From positions 1-32,703 of the forward strand of contig JAAFJT010000022.1 in the NCBI GenBank assembly GCA_013298955.1: a stretch of DNA of 32,703 bases, read 5' to 3'. This DNA comes from Chitinophagales bacterium (lineage in GTDB: Bacteria > Bacteroidota > Bacteroidia > Chitinophagales > Saprospiraceae). A program made the translations under genes and the position numbers. Positions 9,152 to 17,489 of the stretch are shown here, piece after piece. Below the pieces are notes generated by a model. It was not told the origin of the DNA. It searched no databases and worked only from the letters and a program-made list of their open reading frames with translations. Position 1 is the first letter of the stretch. Each line of letters begins with the position of its first letter.

Positions 9152-10180
9152 ATGTTTCGATTTGAACATCCATATTATTTATATGTTTTATTGTTGATAC
9201 CCATTTTGACCGTTTTCTTCATCTTCATGCGCAAAGCGCGATATAGGGCTTTGTTGCTTTTTGGAGAATCGGCTTTGGTCAATCGCTTAATGCCTGCGGT
9301 TTCACTTATCAAACATCAATTGAAGTTTAGTATTTTAATGATGTCTATGTTATTGATAATCATTGCATTAGCGAATCCGCAATGGGGTTTGGCGCGTCAA
9401 AAAGCCAAGAAAAGGACTTCTGATATTATGATTGCATTGGATATTTCCAATTCCATGTTGTCGGATGACATCAAGCCTTCTCGTTTAGATAGGGCGCGGG
9501 CGTTTACCTTAGAATTGTTACAAGCCTTGCGCGGGGAACGGATTGGGACGATTATTTTTGCGGGGAATGCGTATTTGCAAATGCCCTTGACCGCAGATTA
9601 CTCGGCTGCCGCGATGTTTATCAAAAGTGCGAACCCTGACCAAGCTCCTACACAAGGAACCGCTATCTCGGAAGCGATTGATTTGGCAGAAAAATCCTTT
9701 AAAAGCAACCCTAATAAAACACAAAAAGTGTTGATTTTGATTTCAGATGGTGAAAATCATGATGATGATGCCCTTGCACGTGCGCGAAAGGCGCGGGACA
9801 AGGGCATGACTGTATTTGCGCTTGGAGTTGGCACGCCTGAAGGCGGTTTGATTCCTTATAATTTTGACAAACGCACGGATTTTAAACGGGATGAAAAAGG
9901 TGAGCCGATTCGCACTAAATTAAATGAGGATATGATGCGGCAATTAGCGGTGGCAGGTGGCGGCGATTATTATAATCTTGCGAATGTGAGTGGCATCATT
10001 CCCGCGTTGAAATCCAAAATTGATAAAATGGAGAAACAAGAGTCTGAACAATTGATGTTTGATGAATATCAGACGCATTTTCAATGGTTTGCAGGCATTG
10101 CTTTATTGTTAATATTATTAGAATTTATGATGCCTTATCGCAAAAGTGGGTGGGAAGAAAAAGATATTTTTAAAATATGA
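9152..10180 (+). CDS. batB: BatB: membrane-anchored von Willebrand factor A domain protein
   Basis: This is an inner-membrane VWA protein of the Bacteroides aerotolerance (Bat) system, thought to form a periplasmic complex protecting against oxidative or envelope stress. In the 342-residue product, membrane segments are at about 8-26 and 57-74, with a C-terminal one at about 312-332. The VWA domain between them has a complete MIDAS site: DISNS (Asp97, Ser99, Ser101), Thr170 and Asp199 of SDGEN. The opening HPYYLYVLLLIP and the QGTAI phrase favour BatB over BatA. It is the first bat gene here; neither batA nor the moxR ATPase lies upstream, so those partners must be elsewhere or missing. Confidence 0.9.
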   Translation: MFRFEHPYYLYVLLLIPILTVFFIFMRKARYRALLLFGESALVNRLMPAVSLIKHQLKFSILMMSMLLIIIALANPQWGLARQKAKKRTSDIMIALDISNSMLSDDIKPSRLDRARAFTLELLQALRGERIGTIIFAGNAYLQMPLTADYSAAAMFIKSANPDQAPTQGTAISEAIDLAEKSFKSNPNKTQKVLILISDGENHDDDALARARKARDKGMTVFALGVGTPEGGLIPYNFDKRTDFKRDEKGEPIRTKLNEDMMRQLAVAGGGDYYNLANVSGIIPALKSKIDKMEKQESEQLMFDEYQTHFQWFAGIALLLILLEFMMPYRKSGWEEKDIFKI

Positions 10181-10230
10181 TATTGCTTATGCAAGTTCGT
10201 AAAATCGTAAATAAATAGGAGAAAGAGCTT

Positions 10231-10300
10231 ATAGAGCGCGTTAAATCATATTTTTGATTTTTTTGCAAAAAAATCAAAAATATGATTTAACGCACTCTAT
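10231..10300. repeat. 70-bp near-perfect palindrome inside the bat cluster
   Basis: The whole 70 bp is self-complementary with a single non-complementary position pair (GCGCG in the left arm against CGCAC in the right) and almost no loop (centre TGCA). It begins 50 bp after the batB stop and may act as a terminator or processing hairpin separating batB from batC. Its arms lack the 9-base-spaced GGATT words of the other long hairpins in the window, so it seems a different class. Confidence 0.85.
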
Positions 10301-10364
10301 ACCGCTTTTTGGGTAGCCAATATTTTAAAATTTGTTATAATTACAAAGTCTAAAATGTTTAAAA

Positions 10365-10526
10365 TCAACGGTTTGCATGCACATATGCCCAGCCTAAAAC
10401 GGGGAATATGAGGAATGATATCCAAAAGGGTTTCCAAAAACCGCATCCGTTTTTCAACCCGAGTATGCCGATGCCGATAGAAGCAATTGCGATTGCTGCT
10501 GCAATAGATAATGTTAGTATTTCCAT
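10365..10526 (-). CDS. Small hydrophobic membrane protein, 53 residues, antisense within the bat cluster
   Basis: An ATG-initiated frame of 53 codons ending in TGA. The product has two hydrophobic segments: about 4-23, rich in Ala, Ile and Gly (IAAAIAIASIGIGILG), and about 31-49 (FWKPFWISFLIFPVLGWAY), joined by a short KNGCG turn. This looks like a two-helix membrane hairpin with both ends on the same side. Codon use is mixed and not obviously random. It is opposite in direction to batB and batC and lies between them. It has no recognised family. The longer overlapping minus frame starting at 10533 has a much less protein-like composition and I reject it. Confidence 0.5.
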   Translation of the reverse strand: MEILTLSIAAAIAIASIGIGILGLKNGCGFWKPFWISFLIFPVLGWAYVHANR

Positions 10527-10606
10527 GACTCAATAAATTTATATTTTTAAGTTATCGTTAAAATCGCGCTCAAAGATAGTTTATAACAATTAATCTACAT
10601 AAAATA

Positions 10607-11311
10607 ATGTATAAATTTTTTTTATTTGTTTTTTTTTTATTTGTTTTTTCCTTAGACGCAAGTTCTGCACAAACGGCACACAGTCATGCGCGACAAGGTG
10701 ATAAAAAATTTTTATCGAAAGATTTTAAAAAAGCAGAGGAGGCTTATCGAAAGTCATTGGAAAATCAGAAATCGGATAAAATGAATTATAATTTGGGTAA
10801 TTCGATTTATAATCAACAACGATATGAGGAAGCAGTGAAACAGTATGAACAATCTGCATCCATCACAAAGGATAAGTCTATCAAATCCAATAGTTTTTAT
10901 AATAAAGGAAATGCTTATGTGCAGAAAAAGGAGTTTCAAAAAGCGATTGAATCGTATCAAAATTCGTTGCGTTTGAATCCAAATGACGGAGATGCCAAAC
11001 AAAATTTGGCAATTGCGAAGAAAATGTTGCTCCGAGAACAGCAACAACAACAGCAAAATGATAAAAATCAACCGAATAAAGACGACCCAAAACAGCAACC
11101 AAAGGATAAAAACAAGGATAAGAGCAATGATAAAAATAAGGATAAGAATCAACAAAATGACCCCAAAGATGGGGAGGACAAACAGCAAAATGAGATGAAT
11201 CAAGCCGATTCAGACCGAATGATGCAAATTATGGAGGAGGAAGAACGAAAAGTGCAACAACGGTTGCGCAAAGGCAGTCCGAAACCTTCTAAAAGCACCA
11301 AAGATTGGTAA
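10607..11311 (+). CDS. batC: BatC: periplasmic TPR protein of the Bat system
   Basis: This is a tetratricopeptide scaffold, exported to the periplasm, that likely bridges BatB and BatD. The 234-residue product has a signal peptide (about 1-22, ending SSAQT), then three to four TPR units between about 25 and 140 with typical phrases such as YNLGNSIYNQQRYEEA and YNKGNAYVQKKEFQKA. These are followed by a low-complexity, charged tail rich in Gln, Lys, Asp and Asn (about 145-200) and a short basic C-terminus. The TPR plus charged tail layout is standard for BatC. batD follows after 35 bp. The gap to batB (426 bp) is unusual for this normally compact operon. Confidence 0.85.
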   Translation: MYKFFLFVFFLFVFSLDASSAQTAHSHARQGDKKFLSKDFKKAEEAYRKSLENQKSDKMNYNLGNSIYNQQRYEEAVKQYEQSASITKDKSIKSNSFYNKGNAYVQKKEFQKAIESYQNSLRLNPNDGDAKQNLAIAKKMLLREQQQQQQNDKNQPNKDDPKQQPKDKNKDKSNDKNKDKNQQNDPKDGEDKQQNEMNQADSDRMMQIMEEEERKVQQRLRKGSPKPSKSTKDW

Positions 11312-11346
11312 ATTTTAATTCGTTTATAATCAATAAATTACGCCTT

Positions 11347-13101
11347 ATGAAAAAAATATTTTGGATACTTATTTTTAGTAATGTATATATAACTCTTTTT
11401 GCACAACCGACTTTCACTGCCACTACGGATATGCCTGAAATGGCTGTTGGCACTCCTTTTGAAGTCAAATTTACACTCCAAAATGGAACAGTTGATGATT
11501 TTAAACCGCCTATTTTTGCAGATTTTAATGTGGTAATGGGACCGAATCAGTCAAGTAGTGTGCAGATTGTGAATGGCGTTTCGACTTCGACGAGGAGTTT
11601 TTCTTATCAGTTGCAACCCAAAAAGGAAGGAAAATTTGTGATTGGTGCGGCAAAAATTCGTTCAGGCAACAAAAATTTGGAGACGCTGCCGATAAATATC
11701 ACAGTTACGAAACTGCCGGCTTCTTATTCGACAGCTACAACAAAGTTGCCTTTGGATGGCAAAGATGCTGTATTTGTCAAAACGGAGGTGAGTTCGACTG
11801 AGGCGCGTGTGGGTCAACAAATTGTTTTGGATTATAAATTATATACGCGAGTCAGTCTGAGTGGGGTGAATTTAGTGAAAGAAGCCGATTATGAAGGTTT
11901 TTATAAACAAGATGTTAATTCGTATAATCATGGAGAATCGCGGGTCAAATTAGGTGGAAAGGATTACACGACGAAAATCTTACAACGAATTGTTTTATTT
12001 CCACAGAAAGAAGGGGAGAAAGTCATTTTGCCGTTGGTGTTGCAAGTTGGAATTGTATCCGCGAGTGGCGATCCGTTTGACGACCTTTTGAGAATGGGTC
12101 CGACGGCGCAAAAAACAGTTCAATCCAATCCTGTCACGATTCAAGTCAAGGCGTTGCCTGCCAATCCGCCGTTGAGTTTCACGGGTGGGGTAGGGGCATT
12201 TGAGGTGCAATCCAGTATCAGCCGTCAAGATGCGACAACAGATGATATTTTATCTTTAAAACTAACTGTTACGGGCAATGGCGATGCGAAACAGTGGCAA
12301 GCTCCCAAATTTGCCCCTGTGGATGGTTTGGAATTTTACGAACCCAAAGTATTGTCGGAAACGCCAAATGATGGGCATGGTCTCATCGAAACCACGAAAG
12401 AATGGGAATATTTAATCGTTCCTAAAAAAACAGGCAATTATGAAGTGAAGCCTGCTTTTAGTTTTTTTGATTTAAAAAAGAATGAATATGTCACTTTGCA
12501 ACCTGCGACTTATGCTTTGCGCATTGCACAAGGCACTAATTCGACCGCTAAAATTGCAGCTGCAACGATTGTACAGCCAAAGGATATTCGGTTTATTAAA
12601 ACAAAAACCTTATTAAGTGGCTTAAATGATGCTTTTTTTGGCTCGATGCCGTATTATGTTTTGTTGATACTCCCCTTTGTAGGTTTATTGGCGGCTTATG
12701 CGTATAAACAACGTCAAGCCAAATTAAATTCGGCAGATGCGACTGTTCTCAAAAGTATGAACGCGCAAAAAGTGGCACAACGCCGTTTAGCAATCGCAGA
12801 ATCACACCTGAAAAGTGGGCAGAAACGAGCGTTTTTTGATGAAACGTCTAAAACAATGTTTACTTATATTAGCGATAAGTTGAATATTCCATTGTCTGAA
12901 TTTTCTAAAAGTATGGTGCGGGAAAAGTTGGTTTCGTTAGCAATTCCGACAACCGATATTGACCGTTTTTTGACCATTTTGCAACGGTGTGAAATGGCGT
13001 TATTTGCGCAATTAGATTCGGATGCGCAAATGCAAACAACGTATAAAGATGCTTTACAAGTGATTATAGATATTGAAAATCATATTGCGAAAAAAGTTTG
13101 A
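11347..13101 (+). CDS. batD: BatD: membrane-anchored multi-domain oxygen-tolerance protein
   Basis: This is a large periplasmic protein of the Bat system with beta-sandwich domains, anchored by one C-terminal transmembrane helix. I chose the ATG at 11347, not the upstream ATG at 11305, because it begins the signal peptide (MKKIFWILIF...LFAQ) and clears the batC stop. The resulting product is 584 residues. BatD features: opening FTATTDMPEMAVGTPFEVKF, the phrase EYLIVPKKTGNYEV near the middle, a membrane segment MPYYVLLILPFVGLLAAY at about 436-453, and a cytoplasmic helical tail of about 120 residues. batE is not found downstream. A very long inverted repeat follows the stop. Confidence 0.88.
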   Translation: MKKIFWILIFSNVYITLFAQPTFTATTDMPEMAVGTPFEVKFTLQNGTVDDFKPPIFADFNVVMGPNQSSSVQIVNGVSTSTRSFSYQLQPKKEGKFVIGAAKIRSGNKNLETLPINITVTKLPASYSTATTKLPLDGKDAVFVKTEVSSTEARVGQQIVLDYKLYTRVSLSGVNLVKEADYEGFYKQDVNSYNHGESRVKLGGKDYTTKILQRIVLFPQKEGEKVILPLVLQVGIVSASGDPFDDLLRMGPTAQKTVQSNPVTIQVKALPANPPLSFTGGVGAFEVQSSISRQDATTDDILSLKLTVTGNGDAKQWQAPKFAPVDGLEFYEPKVLSETPNDGHGLIETTKEWEYLIVPKKTGNYEVKPAFSFFDLKKNEYVTLQPATYALRIAQGTNSTAKIAAATIVQPKDIRFIKTKTLLSGLNDAFFGSMPYYVLLILPFVGLLAAYAYKQRQAKLNSADATVLKSMNAQKVAQRRLAIAESHLKSGQKRAFFDETSKTMFTYISDKLNIPLSEFSKSMVREKLVSLAIPTTDIDRFLTILQRCEMALFAQLDSDAQMQTTYKDALQVIIDIENHIAKKV

Positions 13102-13151
13102 GCAATTGGGACAATTGTAAGTAGTTAAATTCAATTAAATGCACAAAACGT

Positions 13152-13401
13152 GCGTCAAGTTTGAAACAGCAATTTCCGCTTTGAAAAGTTGGGATACAAT
13201 TGGAACGCAGCTGACGCGGATTGAGCGGATTTGCACGGATTTTTTTGGTTCGATTGAAATTTTATTTTAAAAAAAATAAAAAAGAAACAAAATTTTGTAT
13301 AAAACTAAAAATCCGTGCAAATCCGCCCAATCCGCGTCATCCGCGTTCCAATTGTATCCTAACTTTCCAAAGCGGAAATTGCTGATTTTGAAAGTTGACG
13401 T
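13152..13401. repeat. Long (~250 bp) inverted repeat, CGGAT hairpin family, extended copy
   Basis: Arms of roughly 95 bases pair with a few mismatches and indels around an A/T-rich centre (13245-13310). The inner part of each arm is the family core: from ATTGGAACGC, four CGGAT-like words (one degenerate in the left arm) spaced 9, 9 and 10 bases, then a T-run. The outer 45 bases (including GCAATTTCCGCTTTG) are specific to this copy but also complementary between arms. It fills the gap between batD and the gene at 13488 and may terminate or insulate transcription. With this element the 13102-13487 gap is accounted for. Confidence 0.9.
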
Positions 13402-13487
13402 AAGTTAATTTGCTGATTTTCAATTGTTTACATTTTATAGCTTCTTTTATTTTAAATACTTAGTCAATAAAACCAACGAACAGTATT

Positions 13488-14549
13488 ATGTCGCAAATCA
13501 GGAAAAAAGAAAATATCTTGCTGACCTATCTATTTTGCGTGTTTTCGTGTAGTAATCCGCCGCCGAAAACGGTTTTGCCTGCATTTTACTATTGGAAAAC
13601 GACTTTCCCAGCATCTGGTTTGACGCATTTTGAAAAAGATATTTTAAATAAAATTAATAATAAAAATATTTATGTTAAAATATTTGATGTAGATTGGGAT
13701 GAAGCCACTCATTTTCCAAAACCTGTGGGCGAATTAATGGGTTTCCATTCCAAAGATACGTTATTTCAACCTATCATCCCAACGATTTTTATCACAAATC
13801 GAACCTTCCTGCATACGCCCAAAACAGATTTGGATAAATTGGCAACCTTGATTTTACAACAAGTTGATTTTAAATTAGCTAAGACCCCTTTTCAAGAAAT
13901 TCAATTTGATTGTGATTGGAATGAAAGTTCAAAAAACAATTATTTTGAATTTTTGAAAATTATTAAACTAAAATTATTAAAAAACATACAATTATCGGCT
14001 ACTATCAGATTACACCAAATTAAATTTTATGAAAAAACAGGCGTTCCGCCTGTTGATAAAGGGATGTTGATGTGTTATAACGTCTCCGATTTAGACGCGC
14101 CCGAATCCGTAAACTCCGTTTCCGAACCTGCTGCCCTCAAAAGTTACCTCAAAAATGCTCGAAAATATCCTTTGAACTTGGATGTTGCCTTGCCGATTTT
14201 TGCTTGGGGCGTTGTTTTGCGCAATGCTCAGGTGGTTAAATTGATACATCCATTGCGCACGGATGATGCAGATTTAAATAATAATACTGTTTTTTTGAAA
14301 AAAAACAATCATTATTTTGAAATTTTGCAAAATACTTATTTTAAAGGACATTTTTTGTACAAAGATGATGTCATTCGTGTCGAAGCCGTCCCGCTTGAAA
14401 CGCTCCGTGAAACCACTAAACTATTAAAACCGTTATTGGAAAACAAGCGTCAAGATACCTTGACGGTTGCTTTTTTTCATTTAGATTCAACGAACCTCAA
14501 AGCCTATCGTTATGAAGATTTACAAAATATTTTGTTTGATTTGCGTTAA
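13488..14549 (+). CDS. Conserved-looking lipoprotein of unknown function
   Basis: I do not recognise a named family. The 353-residue product has a short signal peptide with lipobox VFSC (Cys21). The mature part starts with a FYYWKTTF motif and has repeated acidic-aromatic motifs: FDVDWDEA (about 65-72), EIQFDCDWNESS (about 138-149), SATIRLHQIKFY, TGVPPVDKGMLMCYN, and LDVALPIFAWGV. Strands ending in Asp or Glu and such motifs resemble a TIM-barrel glycosidase-like fold, but that is inference. Its last 38 bases overlap the start of the next gene, so the two are almost certainly co-translated and functionally linked. Confidence 0.8.
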   Translation: MSQIRKKENILLTYLFCVFSCSNPPPKTVLPAFYYWKTTFPASGLTHFEKDILNKINNKNIYVKIFDVDWDEATHFPKPVGELMGFHSKDTLFQPIIPTIFITNRTFLHTPKTDLDKLATLILQQVDFKLAKTPFQEIQFDCDWNESSKNNYFEFLKIIKLKLLKNIQLSATIRLHQIKFYEKTGVPPVDKGMLMCYNVSDLDAPESVNSVSEPAALKSYLKNARKYPLNLDVALPIFAWGVVLRNAQVVKLIHPLRTDDADLNNNTVFLKKNNHYFEILQNTYFKGHFLYKDDVIRVEAVPLETLRETTKLLKPLLENKRQDTLTVAFFHLDSTNLKAYRYEDLQNILFDLR

Positions 14550-16797
14550 AACGCTGTTGATAACACGCGCAAATGCCGTCACACCGCCTTCTTGCATGAG
14601 TGACCCAACTGATACGACGCGCTGGTACTCGTTTGTATCGCAAAATATCATCAACATTCCATCCGATATGCGTTCCTATCTGATGGATACGCGGAAATTG
14701 GCGGATTATTACGAATCCCAAATGTACCGTCAAGAGGTGGATAATATTGACGAATGGCGTGGGCGATTTTGCTCCATTCCAGATACGGCGGCGATTCGAT
14801 ATATCGTTTATGCGGCGGGGGTGGACGAGTTGGAAGATTTGCATCAAGCCGCTTCGAGCAAAAATCCAGATATTTCGTATCGATTGGAAGGCAATCGGTT
14901 TGCGCAAGTCTTGAAAGAAAATCGTTGTGTCGAAACCATTGATTATCTGCTGTTTGCGAAAGCCTGTGAACCGCATGTCTTGGCACAACCGAATTGGGGC
15001 AATCGGCAAACCCGCGATTTTGCGGCAATGGCAGCCTTGATTAAACGCGGGCGGGAAGAATTTCGAGTTACGAAATCAGTTTTTATCAAGCATCGATACG
15101 CGTATCAGATGATTCGATTGGCGCATTATGCGAAAGATTATGCATCCGTTTTGGCATTGTGCGAGGAATTGATGCCGAAATTGGAACGGATTCAGAGCAT
15201 TATCAACTATTGGATTATTGGTCACAAAGCGGGTGCGCTGTTGCAAACGGGCAAACGGGCAGAAGCGGCGTATCATTATTCCTTAGTTTTTCGGCATTGT
15301 CCGAGCAAACGCGAATCGGCGTATCGGAGTTTCGACATTCGGACGGCTGAAGAATGGAAAAGTTGCCTCAATTTGTGTCAAAATAATGAACAGAGAGCCA
15401 CTTTATACGGCATTCGGGCAGCTTCTCCTGCAAGTCGGAGTTTGGAGGATATGAAATCTTTGTATCAACTCGAACCCAAAAGTAGTACGTTGGAATTGCT
15501 ATTGTTGCGAGAAACAGCGAAGTTAGAAAAAATTTTATTGGGCAAAGACTTTCGTGCGCCGCGTTATCCGCAACCTGCGCGGGAAAAAGCCGCACAATAT
15601 TTGTTAGACTTTCGAGATTTCGTACATCAATGCAGTCAAGAAGGCACTGTAAAAACCCCTGTTTTATGGCAAATTGCGGAAGGATATTTAACGGTTTTGG
15701 CAGGTGATTATTATCATGCGCGGGTTTTGTTTGAAAAAGCGCGCCCTTTGGTGACGGATGGATTGGTTTTGGAACAATTAGAAACGTTTGATATGGCGGC
15801 GCGTATCGGTTTGATGACCTTGCCGAAAGATGTGGAAGGGAATAAAGCTTGGCAGGAAATCCGAACTTCACCGTATTACAATGCACATACCGCATTTGAA
15901 CGCTTTTTTCGAGAAAAAGCAGGGAATTTATACCGCAAAGCGGGTATGAAAGGCATGTCTTATTTTTGTGATTACGGATTGGAAGATTTAGCATTGAACC
16001 CACAAGCGGAATTAGTAGATGATATGTTAGCCGTTTGCAAAAAGCCAAATATGTCTTCTTTTGAACGCGAATTGGTGTTAGAAACGCAGCGTCAAAATAT
16101 TGAACAAGACCTTTTGGACATTAAAGGCACTGATTTTTTGAGAAAATATCAATTAGAAGCCGCATTGCAATGTTTTCAACAAATTCCTCCTGCAAGTTTG
16201 AAACAAGTCATGTTTAATCCTTTCACAGAACGCATTAAAGATTGTGTACGATGTTCCGTAGCGGATTCGGTGTTATACGATAAGGCGCAATTGATACAAA
16301 AAATTTTAGATTTGGAATTTCAAGCCCGCGCCACACCTGACGAAGCGGCAAAACAGTATTATTTAATTGGTTTGGCGTATTATAATATGAGTTATTTTGG
16401 ACATTGTTACAAAGCGATGGATTTTTATCGGAGTGGTGCGTCTTGGTATTCGATGCACTCGGGCAAGGACGTTTTTGAAAAAAGAGGCAGACCGAATGGC
16501 AATCATGAAAATTTGGATTTGAGTCAAGCCTTGAAATATTTTGAAATGGCGCGAAAAGCAACGCGTGACCCTGAATTAGGCGCGAAATCAGCGTTTTGGG
16601 CAGCGAAATGTGATTTAGTTTCTTTTTATCGCTCACCCGATAATCAATATCGAATTGGCTCGCGGACGATTCCCAGAATTTCATCAAAGTATTTGCGTTA
16701 TTATGACTTATTAAATTCTGGATATTACAATAAAACCATTTTTTATACGGAGGTAGTGAAAGAATGTAAGTTTTTTGCGTATTATGCAAGGCGATAA
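14512..16797 (+). CDS. Large secreted helical-repeat protein of unknown function
   Basis: No named family is recognised. The 761-residue product begins with a hydrophobic export-like segment (about 3-22, KIYKIFCLICVKTLLITRANA). The rest is almost wholly helical, with TPR/HAT-like helix pairs: YLLFAKACEPHV, IKHRYAYQMIRLAHYAKDYASVL, GHKAGALLQTGKRAEAAYHYS, LELLLLRETAKLEKILLG. Near the C-terminus come YYLIGLAYYNMSYFGHCYKAMDFYRS and KSAFWAAKCD, again TPR-like. It overlaps the upstream lipoprotein gene by 38 bp. A plausible reading is an envelope scaffold working with that lipoprotein. A stem-loop terminator follows. Confidence 0.8.
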   Translation: MKIYKIFCLICVKTLLITRANAVTPPSCMSDPTDTTRWYSFVSQNIINIPSDMRSYLMDTRKLADYYESQMYRQEVDNIDEWRGRFCSIPDTAAIRYIVYAAGVDELEDLHQAASSKNPDISYRLEGNRFAQVLKENRCVETIDYLLFAKACEPHVLAQPNWGNRQTRDFAAMAALIKRGREEFRVTKSVFIKHRYAYQMIRLAHYAKDYASVLALCEELMPKLERIQSIINYWIIGHKAGALLQTGKRAEAAYHYSLVFRHCPSKRESAYRSFDIRTAEEWKSCLNLCQNNEQRATLYGIRAASPASRSLEDMKSLYQLEPKSSTLELLLLRETAKLEKILLGKDFRAPRYPQPAREKAAQYLLDFRDFVHQCSQEGTVKTPVLWQIAEGYLTVLAGDYYHARVLFEKARPLVTDGLVLEQLETFDMAARIGLMTLPKDVEGNKAWQEIRTSPYYNAHTAFERFFREKAGNLYRKAGMKGMSYFCDYGLEDLALNPQAELVDDMLAVCKKPNMSSFERELVLETQRQNIEQDLLDIKGTDFLRKYQLEAALQCFQQIPPASLKQVMFNPFTERIKDCVRCSVADSVLYDKAQLIQKILDLEFQARATPDEAAKQYYLIGLAYYNMSYFGHCYKAMDFYRSGASWYSMHSGKDVFEKRGRPNGNHENLDLSQALKYFEMARKATRDPELGAKSAFWAAKCDLVSFYRSPDNQYRIGSRTIPRISSKYLRYYDLLNSGYYNKTIFYTEVVKECKFFAYYARR

Positions 16798-16838
16798 AAT
16801 GAAGTAGTGTTTATATTTGCAGCAGCAAGCCTTAATCT

Positions 16839-16872
16839 AAGTTGCGTGGTAGGCGGCATTACCGCGCAACTT
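16839..16872 (+). terminator. Stem-loop terminator after the unknown pair
   Basis: A 13-bp stem (AAGTTGCGTGGTA with TACCGCGCAACTT, one T-G wobble) closes an 8-base loop 41 bp after the stop codon. A T-run lies about 14 bases further at 16886-16893, a little far for a classical intrinsic terminator. Confidence 0.5.
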
Positions 16873-16892
16873 GGGTTACTTACTATTTTTTT

Positions 16893-16960
16893 TAAACTTG
16901 GATTGGTTAGATTATCTGGATTCTTGATACAATTCAGATAATCCAATAAATCCAAGTTTT
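16893..16960. repeat. Inverted repeat, GGATT hairpin type, at convergent gene ends
   Basis: Arms of about 28 bases, beginning AAACTTGGATTGG on the left and ending CCAAGTTT on the right, pair with few mismatches around a short centre. In the left arm GGATT, AGATT and GGATT words are spaced exactly 9 bases apart. The right arm ends in the stop codon of the DoxX-like gene. It probably serves as a terminator for that minus-strand gene. Confidence 0.85.
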
Positions 16961-17444
16961 AAAAAAAGAAGCGCACCACCAATCCAATAATCGTTAACAT
17001 CGTAACAATCAAGGCGATTTCGACGGTTTTGGAAACCGTTGTCGTTGCCAATAGGCGTTTCATGCTATAATTGCCGCTACCATTTGCCAAAACGATGAGT
17101 AATCCGCCTGCAATCGCTGTATTTTTCATAAATTGTTGCGACATTTCGCGCAATTCTAATTTTGTATCCGCTTTCCAGAAATGATATAAGATAAAAGTTA
17201 AAGGTATCCAATACAATAAGAGCAAAAAAGCACTCAATTTCGCTCGATAACCCAATAACATCATCGTTGCGCCTAATAACAAGACCATTACAGACCCCCA
17301 AAGTAGTAAATCTTGATGCCAATGAATGCCATACGCCGTCATACTCTGTTTGGTCAGTGTGACATATTTCATAGAGTCGTATGCTTCAAAAAAAAATATA
17401 AAAGCTAAAAAAATGCGTCCGATTAAATCGATTGTATCTTTCAT
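16959..17444 (-). CDS. DoxX-family inner-membrane protein
   Basis: The 161-residue product has four hydrophobic helices, matching the DoxX family of small membrane proteins, some of which take part in redox or thiol-stress complexes. Visible family features are GRIFLAFIFFFEAYDSMKY at the start, a central GYRAKLSAFLLLLYWIPLTFILYHFW, and QFMKNTAIAGGLLIVL before a short loop containing GNYSMKR. The C-terminus is hydrophobic (RFFF). The stop codon is contributed by the adjacent hairpin arm. A gap of 45 bp separates it from the FAD-dehydrogenase gene upstream on the same strand, so they may be co-transcribed. Confidence 0.8.
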   Translation of the reverse strand: MKDTIDLIGRIFLAFIFFFEAYDSMKYVTLTKQSMTAYGIHWHQDLLLWGSVMVLLLGATMMLLGYRAKLSAFLLLLYWIPLTFILYHFWKADTKLELREMSQQFMKNTAIAGGLLIVLANGSGNYSMKRLLATTTVSKTVEIALIVTMLTIIGLVVRFFF

Positions 17445-17489
17445 GGTTAAAATAATTTATATATTTGTTTTAGACGGGTATTGAAACAC

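Noticed and set aside
10754-11203. 149-codon minus-strand frame opposite batC
   Set aside because: It is the antisense shadow of the Gln/Lys/Asn-rich BatC coding region, giving artificial Ile/Leu-rich sequence that mimics membrane helices.
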